From the NCBI GenBank assembly GCA_947624985.1, contig CANQMO010000009.1:1-64000 (forward strand): 64,000 bases of DNA, read 5' to 3'. The notes under the pieces are model-generated. The model was not told the DNA's origin and ran no database searches. It was given only the letters and a program-made list of their open reading frames with translations. The DNA is from an uncultured Oscillospiraceae bacterium (GTDB taxonomy: Bacteria; Bacillota; Clostridia; Oscillospirales; Oscillospiraceae). The position numbers and the translations under genes are program-made. This document shows positions 51,671 to 60,462 of the stretch, in pieces. Within the stretch, counting starts at the first letter, position 1, and each line of letters starts with the position of its first letter.

Positions 51671-52690
51671 ATGACCTATAACGAGATCCTCGCCGCCGCC
51701 CGGGGCCAGGTGGGTCCGGTGTGCAAGGCGTGCCCGGTGTGCGACGGCAAAGCCTGTGCCAATATCATCCCCGGCCCTGGCTGCAAGGCCCCCAATAACA
51801 CCGCCGCCCGCAACTACGCCAAGTGGCAGGAGGTGCTGGTCAACATGGACACGCTGTGCGAGAACCGGCCCGTGGACACCGCCTTCCGGCTGTTCGGCTG
51901 GGACTTCAAGGCCCCGATCTTCATCGCGCCCCTGGGCTCGCTGAAGCTGCACTACGGGGACAAGTACGACGACTTTGCCTACAACAGTATCCTGGTGCCG
52001 GCCTGCGCGGAATACGGTGTCGCCGCCTTCACCGGCGACGGGGTGGACCCGGAGATCATGAAGCGGTCCGTGGAGGACATGGTGAAGGTCCAGGGTATCG
52101 GCGTGCCGACCATCAAGCCCTGGAACAAGGAGGCCGTATTTGAGAAGCTGGACATCCTGAATGAGAAGGGCATTTTTGCCGCGGCCATGGACGTGGACGG
52201 GGCCGGCCTGCCCTTTTTGAAGGCCATGAACCCCAATGCGGGCAGCAAGTCCGTTGCGGAATTGCGGGAGATCACCTCTTACGCGAAAATGCCCTTTATC
52301 GTGAAGGGGATCATGACGCCCAAAGGCGCGGAGAAGGCCATCGAGGGCGGCGCGGCGGCCATCGTGGTGTCGAACCACGGCGGGCGGGTGCTGGGCGGCG
52401 TGCCGGCCACGGCGGAGGTGCTGCCGGCCATCGCCAGGGCGGTGGATGGCCGGGTGCCGGTGCTGGTGGACGGCGGCATCCGCTCCGGCGTGGACGTGTT
52501 CCGGGCTCTGGCGCTGGGGGCGGACGCGGTGCTGCTGGGCCGGCCCGTGGTGCCCTTCGTCTACGCCGCCGGGGCCGAGGGGCTCAAGGTGTATCTGGAC
52601 AAGATCGTGGCGGAGCTGCGCGACACCATGACCATGTGCGGCACCCCCACCCTGGCGGACATCGGCCCGGACAATGTGATCCGGTCCTGA
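51671..52690 (+). CDS. FMN-dependent alpha-hydroxy-acid dehydrogenase family protein
   Basis: The 339-residue protein has the FMN_dh TIM barrel: FGWDFKAPIFIAPLG, MPFIVKGIMTPKGAEKA, VVSNHGGRVLGG with the active-site His and the substrate Arg region, then VDGGIRSGVDVFRALALGADAVLLGRP. It would oxidise a 2-hydroxy acid such as lactate. The N terminus has a Cys cluster (Cys18, 21, 24, 29, 38 in CKACPVCDGKACANIIPGPGC-like order) that ordinary lactate oxidases lack and that could bind a metal or Fe-S cluster, common in clostridial relatives. ATG with AAAAGGAG nine bases upstream. Monocistronic. Confidence 0.9.
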   Translation: MTYNEILAAARGQVGPVCKACPVCDGKACANIIPGPGCKAPNNTAARNYAKWQEVLVNMDTLCENRPVDTAFRLFGWDFKAPIFIAPLGSLKLHYGDKYDDFAYNSILVPACAEYGVAAFTGDGVDPEIMKRSVEDMVKVQGIGVPTIKPWNKEAVFEKLDILNEKGIFAAAMDVDGAGLPFLKAMNPNAGSKSVAELREITSYAKMPFIVKGIMTPKGAEKAIEGGAAAIVVSNHGGRVLGGVPATAEVLPAIARAVDGRVPVLVDGGIRSGVDVFRALALGADAVLLGRPVVPFVYAAGAEGLKVYLDKIVAELRDTMTMCGTPTLADIGPDNVIRS

Positions 52691-52703
52691 CGTTACATTA
52701 CAT

Positions 52704-52741
52704 AGATGGGCGCGGCCTGAAAGACCGCGCCCATCTTATTT
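52704..52741 (+). terminator. Intrinsic terminator of the oxidase gene
   Basis: A 12-bp stem (52704-52715 with 52725-52736) followed by TTATTTTA. The T run overlaps the end of the convergent anti-sigma-like gene. Confidence 0.87.
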
Positions 52742-53931
52742 TACTGTTGCGCCACCGTTTCCGCCAGAGACAGCATCTCCGGCCCGGTGAGACTGTCAGA
52801 GGACAGGATGAAGGCGGTCTGGCCGTCCTCGCTGATCCACGCCAGACGGATGGCCACGCCCTCCGGGTCCACCACCAGGCCCGCCGGCCGGCTCTGGACC
52901 TCTACATCCGTGACGGTGCAGCCCAGTCCATGGACCGTCTCGCCCATCTCGGCGATGACGTCCAGCTCCTCCTGGGAGATGTCCGCGTTGTCCCGGTAAT
53001 ACTGCACGTAGCTATCGTAGGTCACGCCGTAGCTGACCTCATGGTCCAGCTCGATGGTGTGGCCGGCGTCGTCGGAATAGAACCGGCGCACATAGGCGTA
53101 CTTGCTCTCTCCGCCGAATTTGGAGGGCATGCCCTGCACGGCGTATTCGCTGTAGCCCTCCGGCAGGTCCGTGACGGTCCAGTCCCCCAGCTCCGCCAGG
53201 GCTTCCCGGGCGTTCTCGTCCGGCTCCGGCCTGTCGCCGGTCTGCCGGACGGTTTGCGCCAGCGCGGTCAGATCGAGGGAGGGATCGTTGGCCGACAGCG
53301 TAAAGCCGATGCCCGCCTCCTCGTCCGTCCAGGCCAGCAGGAGATATTCCTCGTCCTCTCCGGCCTGGTACTGATACAGTACGCCGTCCACACCGTTCAC
53401 CGTCACCTCCTGCCGCTGGCTGTCCGCCGGGATGCTCACGTCCCCCAGCTGCACGCCGGCTTTCTTGTAATCAAGGGAAAAGGCGCTTCCCTCGCTGTTT
53501 TCCCACATATTTCTGGCATAGTTCGCCGTGGTGATGCTGGCTGTCTGCTCATAGCCATCGGGCACGTCCAGTATCCAGACGCCCATGGGGGCGATGGGGC
53601 CCTCCTCTGTCCTGTCGAAGCCCACCTGTATCTGCTGCTCCTCGGTGCCGTCCTCCAGCCCGACGGTGATCGGGTCCTCCTTCAGGCCGATGCGGGCGAC
53701 CCCCACCGCCAGGGCCGTCACCGACAGCGCCAGCACCATCGCCGCCGCGATGAGGGCGGCCATGGGTATTTTATGCCGTTTATGCTTCACGCTTTTCTCA
53801 TCCTCCATATGCAATGTGATCACCCGGTTTTGTCCACCCTGCGCCCGGACCAGCGCGGCCCGGATGCGCTCGTCCGCCGCTGGAGAGAGGGCTATCTGCT
53901 CGTACATATCGTGAAGCGTGTTATGATCCAT
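52741..53931 (-). CDS. Membrane-anchored DUF4367-type protein, likely anti-sigma/sensor partner
   Basis: The 396-residue protein has a short cytoplasmic N terminus (to about 55), one transmembrane helix (about 56-76, MAALIAAAMVLALSVTALAVG) and an extracytoplasmic region with two similar segments resembling DUF4367: VWILDVPDGYEQT... and WTVTDLPEGYSEYAV..., each with an ISEDGQTAFILSS-type strand. Genes of this layout beside an ECF sigma factor often encode anti-sigma factors or envelope sensors. It overlaps the sigma gene by 11 bases and lies downstream of it. The ATG at 53931 has GGAGG nine bases upstream. Confidence 0.85.
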   Translation of the reverse strand: MDHNTLHDMYEQIALSPAADERIRAALVRAQGGQNRVITLHMEDEKSVKHKRHKIPMAALIAAAMVLALSVTALAVGVARIGLKEDPITVGLEDGTEEQQIQVGFDRTEEGPIAPMGVWILDVPDGYEQTASITTANYARNMWENSEGSAFSLDYKKAGVQLGDVSIPADSQRQEVTVNGVDGVLYQYQAGEDEEYLLLAWTDEEAGIGFTLSANDPSLDLTALAQTVRQTGDRPEPDENAREALAELGDWTVTDLPEGYSEYAVQGMPSKFGGESKYAYVRRFYSDDAGHTIELDHEVSYGVTYDSYVQYYRDNADISQEELDVIAEMGETVHGLGCTVTDVEVQSRPAGLVVDPEGVAIRLAWISEDGQTAFILSSDSLTGPEMLSLAETVAQQ

Positions 53932-54388
53932 ACCGTTCATCCTCCAGTTTCAGTCTCAGCCGCCGCCGGGCCCGGTCCAGCCGGCTGGTCACGGCGGTGC
54001 GGGATATGCCCAGGATCCGCCCGATCTCGGCGGTGTCGTAGCCCTCGTAATAGTAGAGATACACCGCGGCCCGTTCCGTCTCCGGCAGGGCCATGACCTG
54101 CTCCAGCAGCTCGTGGGACCGCTCCGGCGGCTGACAGGGAATGCTCTCATCAAGCGGCTCCGTGCGCCGCCGGGCGGCGGAGCGGAGCATATCCCGGCAG
54201 AGGTTGGCCGTCATCGCCGCCAGATATGCCCGTTCCCTGCCCGGGGTCACGGCCCTGCCACGGTGCTCCAGCAGCCGTAAAAACACCTGCTGTACCGCGT
54301 CCTCCGCGTCAGGCACCGACCGGAGAAAGCTCAGCGCCAGCCGGTAGACCATGTTCTTGTGCTCATCGTACAGAGCCAATATATCCAA
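53921..54388 (-). CDS. ECF-type sigma-70 family RNA polymerase sigma factor
   Basis: The 155-residue protein has region 2 (FLRSVPDAEDAVQQVFLRLLEHR, about 22-44) and region 4 (VMALPETERAAVYLYYYEGYDTAEIGRILGISRTAVTSRLDRARRRL). The start is a TTG at 54388 preceded by GAGGTGAGG; no ATG or GTG gives the full domain. It forms a two-gene unit with the membrane protein, a second ECF module of the window in addition to the one at 462-974. Confidence 0.93.
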   Translation of the reverse strand: MDILALYDEHKNMVYRLALSFLRSVPDAEDAVQQVFLRLLEHRGRAVTPGRERAYLAAMTANLCRDMLRSAARRRTEPLDESIPCQPPERSHELLEQVMALPETERAAVYLYYYEGYDTAEIGRILGISRTAVTSRLDRARRRLRLKLEDERYGS

Positions 54389-54470
54389 GTTGCCTCACCT
54401 CTTCCGCATCAAATCGTCCGGACATTATGGTAGACGACCCGGCCCGGCCGGATGTCACACGGCACCCATA

Positions 54471-54509
54471 AAAAACAGACGGCGCCCGTGTTCCTCACAG
54501 CGCCGTCTG
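54471..54509 (-). terminator. Intrinsic terminator of rsmI
   Basis: A 10-bp stem (54500-54509 with 54476-54485) with a 14-base loop and T6 on the minus strand, 14 bases past the rsmI stop. Confidence 0.82.
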
Positions 54510-54523
54510 AAATATCTTTTCCT

Positions 54524-55411
54524 TTATCCGAACAATTCTTTCAGATTGAGACTCGCGGCATAAAGCTCGTTTTTGCTGTAAGTGTTGGCCTGGTCGGCCA
54601 GCACTTTTTTGATGGCGTCCTTGGCCCGGCAGCCGTCGCGGACCATGGCGTCCACCAGCAGGGCCTCAGCGGAGACCACATGCTCCTGCCGGGGGGCGAG
54701 AAAGCTCCCGTCCAGCTCCACCACCAGGCAGAACTCGCCCTTATCATAGCCGCCCTTGGCCAGAAGCTGATCCCGGACCTCCTCCGGCGCGCCCCGGAAC
54801 GCCGTCTCGTGGAGCTTTGTCAGATCGTTGCAAAGGCACATCCGGCAGGGGACGGCCTCCCGGATAAAATACTCCACCGCGTCCATCACCCGCTTGGGGG
54901 ACTCGTAAAACACATATGTCCGCACCGCGCCCCGGCGCATTTGCTCCAGAAGCCTTCCCCGGTCCGCGTTCTCCCGGGGGAAGAAGCCCCGGAACACGAA
55001 CGCGCCCAGATCGAACCCGCTGACGGACAGGGCCGTCACCGCGGCGCACGGCCCCGGCACGCCCACCACCCTGACGCCCTCGGCCACCGCGGACCGGATG
55101 AGCTCATTGCCCGGGTCGGAGATACAGGGGGTCCCCGCGTCGGTGATGACCGCCACGCTCTGACCGGCCCTGAGAAGGTCGATGAAGTACCGGGCCTTGC
55201 CGTGTTCGTTGAACTTATGGTTGCTGGCCAGCTTGCCCCGGATACCCAGCTTATTGAGAAGCACCACGCTCCGGCGGGTGTCCTCCGCAGCGATCACGTC
55301 CACCCGCTCCAGGATATCCGCGCCCCGGGGGGACATGTCCCGGGCGTTGCCGATGGGCGTGGCCACGATGAACAGCACGCCGTAGCCGTTCTCGGTCTGC
55401 ATAATGTCCAT
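54524..55411 (-). CDS. rsmI: 16S rRNA (cytidine(1402)-2'-O)-methyltransferase RsmI
   Basis: The 295-residue tetrapyrrole-methylase-fold enzyme 2'-O-methylates C1402 in the decoding centre. It has LFIVATPIGNARDMSPRG, AEDTRRSVVLLNKLGI, VITDAGTPCISDPG and GPCAAVTALSVSGF, and FYESPKRVMDAVEYF. The ATG at 55411 has GGAGG eight bases upstream; an ATG seven codons earlier lies before that site. Monocistronic and followed by a terminator. Confidence 0.96.
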   Translation of the reverse strand: MDIMQTENGYGVLFIVATPIGNARDMSPRGADILERVDVIAAEDTRRSVVLLNKLGIRGKLASNHKFNEHGKARYFIDLLRAGQSVAVITDAGTPCISDPGNELIRSAVAEGVRVVGVPGPCAAVTALSVSGFDLGAFVFRGFFPRENADRGRLLEQMRRGAVRTYVFYESPKRVMDAVEYFIREAVPCRMCLCNDLTKLHETAFRGAPEEVRDQLLAKGGYDKGEFCLVVELDGSFLAPRQEHVVSAEALLVDAMVRDGCRAKDAIKKVLADQANTYSKNELYAASLNLKELFG

Positions 55412-55500
55412 AGATCTTTCCTCCGTCCCCACGGCTGTCCGTTTTATGGCTCAGCCGCGGAGGTATCCTCTCCTCAGAAAAAGAAAGGAGATAAAGCTTC

Positions 55501-55608
55501 ATGTCAAAGAAAAAGAATGTACTCGGTCATGTGGTGTTCTGGGGCGTGCTGGGTCTGGCCCTGACGGCGGAGGGCTGGATGGACCTTCTGTGCCGTGTTA
55601 TTTTCTAA
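55501..55608 (+). CDS. Small membrane protein, 35 residues
   Basis: An ATG preceded by AAAGGAG opens a 35-residue frame: a basic start (MSKKKN), a hydrophobic segment VLGHVVFWGVLGLALTAEGW, then MDLLCRVIF. It looks like a small membrane protein. Its stop overlaps the end of the WYL regulator gene on the other strand. No family is recognised. Confidence 0.55.
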   Translation: MSKKKNVLGHVVFWGVLGLALTAEGWMDLLCRVIF

Positions 55609-56594
55609 TCATACAGCGCCGCCACGGTCCGCAGGTGGTCGCGCATTTGCTCCACGGCGGAGGCGGGGGCCAGGATACGGGCCCGGGTACCGAAGCCGCT
55701 GAGCCAGCCGAAAAACTGCACGTTCACCGCCACGTTCACCGTGACGGAGAAGTGGTCCCCGTCCAGAGGCACCAGACTCACATCCTGGCCGAACTGGTCT
55801 ATGACCGGTCCGGCCAGGTCGTTTTCAAAGCAGAGCCGCACCGGCTGCACATCCCCGGAAAACATGCCGAAGTGGGTGTTGGAGTAGGCGGTCATGTCGA
55901 ATTTGGAAAAGGCCTCCGCCCCCTGCCGGGGCTTGTCCGTCTGGGCGATGGAGGCCATCTTGTCCACCCGGTAGTGCTTGACGGCCCCCGCAGCGTGGTC
56001 GTAGGCCACCATGTAATAATTCTCGTCGTCCCACATCAGCGCCCAGGGGCTGACCTCATACCGGGCCCCGTCCCGGCGCCACACCCGCTCCTTGGCCGCG
56101 TTCCAGGCAAAGTACCGGAAGGTGATGGCCCTGTCGCCGTCGATGGCGGCATGGATCTCGTCCACATTGTAGTAGATGGACTCGTTCATGGTCTTGATCC
56201 GGCCCCGGACGTATACCTGCCGGTTCAGATCCCGGGCCTGATACTCGCTGGCCAGGCCCTCCAGCTTGGAGATGAGCTCCAGCGATTTGCGCTCGGTGAT
56301 GAACCGGGAGGACTGGACGCTGTCCACCAGCAGCTTCAGCTCCGGCAGCTGGAAGTCCCGCTCCCCGATGAAATACCCGGTGGCGGAGCCCACCCGCACG
56401 GTCTGCACGTCCAGACCGAACAGCCGCAGGGCCTCCATGTCGTCATAAACGCTCTTGCGCTCGGCGGCGATGTCCTGCCGGGCCAGGTAGTCGATCATCC
56501 GTGCCACGGTGACCGGGTGCTCCTCGTCGGACCGGCGCAGCAGGTACCGGCACAGGTACAGGAGCTTTAATTTCTGATTCGCGGTCCTCGCCAT
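55605..56594 (-). CDS. WYL-domain transcriptional regulator
   Basis: The 329-residue protein has an N-terminal winged helix (LKLLYLCRYLLRRSDEEHPVT, then ARMIDYLARQDIAAERKSVYDDMEAL) and the WYL domain (about 140-250; its segment SPWALMWDDENYYMVAYDH corresponds to the WYL motif), followed by a C-terminal extension. WYL regulators respond to small ligands or nucleic acid. Start ATG; the gene is 12 bases downstream of murI, so the two form an operon. Confidence 0.92.
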   Translation of the reverse strand: MARTANQKLKLLYLCRYLLRRSDEEHPVTVARMIDYLARQDIAAERKSVYDDMEALRLFGLDVQTVRVGSATGYFIGERDFQLPELKLLVDSVQSSRFITERKSLELISKLEGLASEYQARDLNRQVYVRGRIKTMNESIYYNVDEIHAAIDGDRAITFRYFAWNAAKERVWRRDGARYEVSPWALMWDDENYYMVAYDHAAGAVKHYRVDKMASIAQTDKPRQGAEAFSKFDMTAYSNTHFGMFSGDVQPVRLCFENDLAGPVIDQFGQDVSLVPLDGDHFSVTVNVAVNVQFFGWLSGFGTRARILAPASAVEQMRDHLRTVAALYD

Positions 56595-56606
56595 GACCCT
56601 CTCCTC

Positions 56607-57416
56607 TCACAGCGCGGCCCGGACCGTGTCCGGGCGGATATCCCGGCCCAGGAACGCGGAGCCCAGCGCCGCGAACCGCTCCGCGCCGCCGCTGCATATA
56701 TACTGCCGGCGGCCGTCCTTGCTCCTGTCCCCCAGCGCGTCCCGGTCCTCCAGCTCCTTCAGCAGCGAGCCTACGCTGGCCGCCCCGGAGTCGATGAGGG
56801 CGATATCCGCTCCCAGGGCCTGCCGGATGACCTGGCGGATGATGGGATAGTGGGTGCAGCCCAGCACCACCGTGTCCACCCCCGCCGCCAGAAGCGGCGC
56901 GCAGTATGTCCTTACCGCCTCCGCCAGCTCCGGGTCCGCTATGTCCGTCCGGCCGCTCTCCACCAGGGGCACCAGCCGGGGGCAGGGCACCGCCGTGACC
57001 GTAGCCTGCCGCGCCAGACGCCGGACGGCCTGCACATAAGCCCCGCTGGCCACCGTGGCCGCCGTGGCCAGCACGCCTATGCGGCCCGATCCCGTCACGG
57101 ACACGGCCGCCGCCGCCGCCGGCTCGATGACTCCCACCACCGGCAGGTCCCCGGCCTCGGCGCGCATCACGTCCATGGCGTTGGCGGTGGAGGTGTTGCA
57201 GGCCACCAGCAGGGCCTTCACGCCCCGGCCCCGCAAAAACCGGACGTTCCGCCGGGACAGAGCCTGAATCTGCTCCCGGGTCCTGTCGCCGTAGGGGGCG
57301 TTTTTCGTGTCTCCCAGATAGACGAAGCTCTCCCAGGGCGCCGCCTGGGTCAGGGCCTTTACGGCGGTGAGCCCGCCCAGTCCGGAGTCGAAAATACCGA
57401 TGGGTCGCGTATCCAT
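56607..57416 (-). CDS. murI: Glutamate racemase
   Basis: The 269-residue protein makes D-glutamate for peptidoglycan. It has IGIFDSGLGGLTAVKAL, YLGDTKNAPYGDRT, the first catalytic Cys73 in VACNTSTANA and the second Cys near residue 184 in VLGCTHYP. The ATG at 57416 has AGGAA upstream; the frame is open further but without a binding site. It is divergent from the Asp/Glu racemase gene. Confidence 0.96.
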   Translation of the reverse strand: MDTRPIGIFDSGLGGLTAVKALTQAAPWESFVYLGDTKNAPYGDRTREQIQALSRRNVRFLRGRGVKALLVACNTSTANAMDVMRAEAGDLPVVGVIEPAAAAAVSVTGSGRIGVLATAATVASGAYVQAVRRLARQATVTAVPCPRLVPLVESGRTDIADPELAEAVRTYCAPLLAAGVDTVVLGCTHYPIIRQVIRQALGADIALIDSGAASVGSLLKELEDRDALGDRSKDGRRQYICSGGAERFAALGSAFLGRDIRPDTVRAAL

Positions 57417-57504
57417 AAAACGGTTCCTTTCCGCAAATCGTGCTTGACGCGGCGCGCGCCCTGCCCTAAAATAAGGAAAAACGCGCACAGCGGGAGGCGG
57501 GAGC

Positions 57505-58215
57505 ATGAAAAAGACGATCGGCGTCATCGGCGGCATGGGCCCCTCGGCCACCTGCGACCTGATGGAGAAGATCGTCGCTCTCACCCGGGCCGCCCGGGAT
57601 CAGGACCACCTGCATGTGATCGCCGACAGCAACACCGCCATCCCGGACCGGACCGCCGCCATACTGCACGGGGGCCCGGACCCGGTGCCGGAGCTCGTAA
57701 AAAGCGCCCGGCTGCTGGTATCGGCGGGAGCGGATCTGCTCATCATGCCCTGCAACACCGCCCATTGTTTTTACGACCAGGTGGCCGCGTCCGTATCCGT
57801 CCCGCTCCTGCACATGCCCCGTCTGGCGGCGGCGGCGCTGCGGGAAGCGGACATACGCGCCGTCGGCGTGCTGGCCACGGACGGCACCGTCCGGAGCGGC
57901 GTCTACGACAAGGCGCTGAAGCAGGCGGGCGTCCGGGCCGTGTACCCCTCCCCGGCAATGCAGCGGCAGGTCATGCGCCTCATCTATGACGGGGTGAAGG
58001 GCCGGACCGTACCGCTGGACGCCATCCCCGTGGAGGACGTCCTGCGGGACCTGCGGAGCCGGGGCGCGGAGAAGTTCCTGCTGGCCTGCACGGAGCTTCC
58101 CATCGCCTTCGGGGCGCTCGGCCTGACGGCGGACTGTCTGGACGCCACCCGGGCGCTGGCCCTGGCGGCGGTAAAGGCCGCCGGCGGAGAACCGGCGGCG
58201 CCCGATCCCTGGTAA
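57505..58215 (+). CDS. Aspartate/glutamate racemase family protein
   Basis: The 236-residue protein belongs to the aspartate racemase branch. It has IGVIGGMGPSATCDLMEKIV, the first Cys83 in MPCNTAHCFY and the second Cys (about 196) in LACTELPIAFG. It would interconvert L- and D-aspartate or a related amino acid. It is not equivalent to murI, which is next to it in divergent orientation. A GGAGG stretch is found before the ATG. Confidence 0.92.
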   Translation: MKKTIGVIGGMGPSATCDLMEKIVALTRAARDQDHLHVIADSNTAIPDRTAAILHGGPDPVPELVKSARLLVSAGADLLIMPCNTAHCFYDQVAASVSVPLLHMPRLAAAALREADIRAVGVLATDGTVRSGVYDKALKQAGVRAVYPSPAMQRQVMRLIYDGVKGRTVPLDAIPVEDVLRDLRSRGAEKFLLACTELPIAFGALGLTADCLDATRALALAAVKAAGGEPAAPDPW

Positions 58216-58254
58216 TGACGAAAGTATACCATATCCACACGCTTTGCGCAACCG

Positions 58255-58280
58255 CGTCTGTCCCATGAATGGGACAGACG
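58255..58280. repeat. 12-bp inverted repeat in the proC leader
   Basis: Arms 58255-58266 and 58269-58280 with a 2-base turn, no T run, 26 bases before proC. It could be a leader hairpin or an operator. Confidence 0.55.
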
Positions 58281-58305
58281 ATCGATCCGGAAGGAGAATA
58301 GAGAT

Positions 58306-59103
58306 ATGTATCTTTTAGGGTTCATCGGCACAGGAAATATGGGCGGGGCCCTGGCCCGGGCCGCGGCGGAGACCACCAGTCCCAAGCAGATACTGCTGGC
58401 CAACCGCACGGCGGACAAGGCGGTGGCCCTGGCCGCGGAGATCGGGGCCGCGCCCGCCACGGTGGAGACGGTGGCCGGTACGGCCAGATACGTCTTTCTG
58501 GGCGTGAAGCCCAAGGATATGGGGGCGCTCCTTGCTCAGATCGCCCCGGTCCTGGCCTCCCGGCAGGACCGGTTCGTGCTGGTGTCCATCGCCGCCGGGC
58601 TGGACACCGCCGCCATCCAGTCCATGGCGGGCGCTCCCTACCCGGTGATCCGCCTTTGCCCCAATACGCCGGTGGCGGCGGGCCGAGGCCTGATCGCCTG
58701 GTGCGCCCGAGACACAGAGCCGTCGGAGACCGACGAGCTCATCGCGGCCATGGCCGGAGCGGGGCTCTGGGACGCCTGCCCGGAGGAGCAGATGGACGTC
58801 GCCGGCACCATCGGCGGCTGCACCCCGGCCTTCGCCTATATGTTCATCGAGGCTCTGGCCGACGGGGCCGTGGCCTGCGGCATGCCCCGGGCCCGGGCGC
58901 TGAAGTACGCCGCCGCGGCGGTGGAGGGGGCCGGGGCGCTGGCCCGGCTGGACGGCCGCCACCCCGAGGCGCTGAAGGACGCGGTGTGCTCCCCCGGCGG
59001 CACCACCATCCGGGGCGTGCTGACCCTGGAGCGGTCCGCCTTCCGGGCCGCCGCCGCCGGCGCCGTCATCGACGCGGTGGAAAAAACGAAGGACCTCAAA
59101 TGA
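58306..59103 (+). CDS. proC: Pyrroline-5-carboxylate reductase
   Basis: The 265-residue enzyme makes the last step of proline synthesis using NAD(P)H. It has the N-terminal GFIGTGNMGGAL Rossmann loop, FLGVKPKDM, PVIRLCPNTPVAAG and the C-terminal CSPGGTTIRGVLTLE. AAGGAG precedes the ATG. Its TGA overlaps the ATG of the HAD gene (ATGA). Confidence 0.97.
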   Translation: MYLLGFIGTGNMGGALARAAAETTSPKQILLANRTADKAVALAAEIGAAPATVETVAGTARYVFLGVKPKDMGALLAQIAPVLASRQDRFVLVSIAAGLDTAAIQSMAGAPYPVIRLCPNTPVAAGRGLIAWCARDTEPSETDELIAAMAGAGLWDACPEEQMDVAGTIGGCTPAFAYMFIEALADGAVACGMPRARALKYAAAAVEGAGALARLDGRHPEALKDAVCSPGGTTIRGVLTLERSAFRAAAAGAVIDAVEKTKDLK

Positions 59104-59645
59104 ACGTCTACGACTTTGACAAGACCATATACCCCCGGGACAGCACCGCCCAGTTTTATCTCTGGTGCCTGCGGCGCTTCCCGGGTACCTGGCTGACCCT
59201 GCCCTGCACCGCCTGGGCCTTTTTCTGCCTGGGCCTGCGCCTGAAGCCAAAGACCCAATGCAAGCAGATATTCTACCGGTTTTTGCGCCATGTGCCGGCG
59301 GACGCGCCGGAGCGCTTCTGGAAAGAGCACATCAAAGACATGTGCCCCTGGTACCTGGCCCAGAAGCGGGCGGACGACCTTGTCATCTCCGCCTCGCCGG
59401 AATTTCTGCTGCGCCCGGCGGCGGAGGCGGTGGGCTTTGCCCTGCTGGCCTCCCCCGTGGACCAGGCCACGGGCCGGTACCACGGGGAGAACTGCCACGG
59501 GGACGAGAAGGTCCGCCGGTTCCGGGCCGTTTACGGCGACGCCCCGGTGGAGGGGTTTTGGTCCGACTCCCGCTCCGATACCCCTATGGCCCGTCTGGCG
59601 GCTCACGCCTGGCTGGTGGACAAGGGCAAGGCGGTCCCCTGGTGA
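59100..59645 (+). CDS. HAD-family phosphatase
   Basis: The 181-residue protein begins MNVYDFDKTIYPRDST, giving the HAD motif DxD (Asp5, Asp7), then SASPEFLL (motif II Ser) and WSDSRSDTPM (motif IV acidic pair). It resembles the HAD-IB subfamily that includes phosphoserine phosphatases. It is translationally coupled to proC. The exact substrate is not clear. Confidence 0.9.
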   Translation: MNVYDFDKTIYPRDSTAQFYLWCLRRFPGTWLTLPCTAWAFFCLGLRLKPKTQCKQIFYRFLRHVPADAPERFWKEHIKDMCPWYLAQKRADDLVISASPEFLLRPAAEAVGFALLASPVDQATGRYHGENCHGDEKVRRFRAVYGDAPVEGFWSDSRSDTPMARLAAHAWLVDKGKAVPW

Positions 59646-59747
59646 GGGGGCCGCTTTTCATATCCACGGTGGATTACATAATTCGTTTGCTTGTGGAAGT
59701 GCATAAAAATTGGTGGAAAAATGGAAAAAGCTCTGATTATCTGTCAA

Positions 59748-59777
59748 TTGAAAACCTGTCCGGCGGCGTAGTAGAAT
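59748..59777 (+). promoter_or_regulatory. Possible promoter of xpt
   Basis: TTGAAA (59748-59753), 18-base spacer, TAGAAT (59772-59777). The -35 box is weak. I see no purine riboswitch structure in 59646-59817. Confidence 0.5.
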
Positions 59778-59817
59778 GAGTCATCGAGGGCCGTTGGCCG
59801 TTGGAGGTGGGTTTCCC

Positions 59818-60390
59818 ATGCAGCTGCTGGAGGAGCGTATCCTGCGGGATGGGAAAGTGCGCGCCGGGGGTATTTTGAAAGTAGACGGCTTTCTGAACCA
59901 CCAGATGGACGTGGGGCTGTTCGCGGAGCTTGCCAAGGCGTGGCACGCCGCGTTCAGGGACGATGATGTAAATAAGATCCTGACCATAGAGGCATCCGGC
60001 ATAGGGCTCGCGTGTATCGCGGCCCAGGAGTTCGGGTGCCCTGTTTTATTCGCTAAAAAGACAAAGACGAAAAACATCGACGGCTCGGTCTACACCACCC
60101 GGGTGATGAGCTACACCCATGGCAACGTATATGACGTGATCGTGGCGAAGGAGTACCTGCGCCCCACGGACCGGGTGCTGCTCATCGACGATTTCCTGGC
60201 CAATGGCGCGGCGCTGGAGGGGCTTTGCGACCTGGTGCGCCAGGCCGGGGCCACGCTGGTAGGCGCGGGTATCGCGGTGGAGAAGGCGTTCCAGCCCGGC
60301 GGAGCGCGGCTGCGCGCCCAGGGCCTGCGTATCGAGTCCCTGGCCCGGATCGCGGCCATGTCGGAGGACAGTCTGACTTTTGTTAGGTAA
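59818..60390 (+). CDS. xpt: Xanthine phosphoribosyltransferase
   Basis: The 190-residue enzyme converts xanthine and PRPP to XMP. It has the type I PRTase PRPP motif LLIDDFLANGAA (about 121-132), the N-terminal KVDGFLNHQMDVGL and the FAKKTKTKN flexible loop. The ATG at 59818 has TTGGAGGT ten bases upstream. It stands 72 bases before the BMP-type binding protein and fits a purine nucleoside salvage unit. Confidence 0.96.
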   Translation: MQLLEERILRDGKVRAGGILKVDGFLNHQMDVGLFAELAKAWHAAFRDDDVNKILTIEASGIGLACIAAQEFGCPVLFAKKTKTKNIDGSVYTTRVMSYTHGNVYDVIVAKEYLRPTDRVLLIDDFLANGAALEGLCDLVRQAGATLVGAGIAVEKAFQPGGARLRAQGLRIESLARIAAMSEDSLTFVR

Positions 60391-60462
60391 ATGACGGACA
60401 AGCCCGCTGCCGGGCTGCCCGTTTATTTATTTTCCGACCACATTTTATTTAGGAGGAACAAA

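Noticed and set aside
59646..59817. Purine riboswitch upstream of xpt
   Set aside because: The conserved loops and three-way junction core of purine riboswitches are not present.
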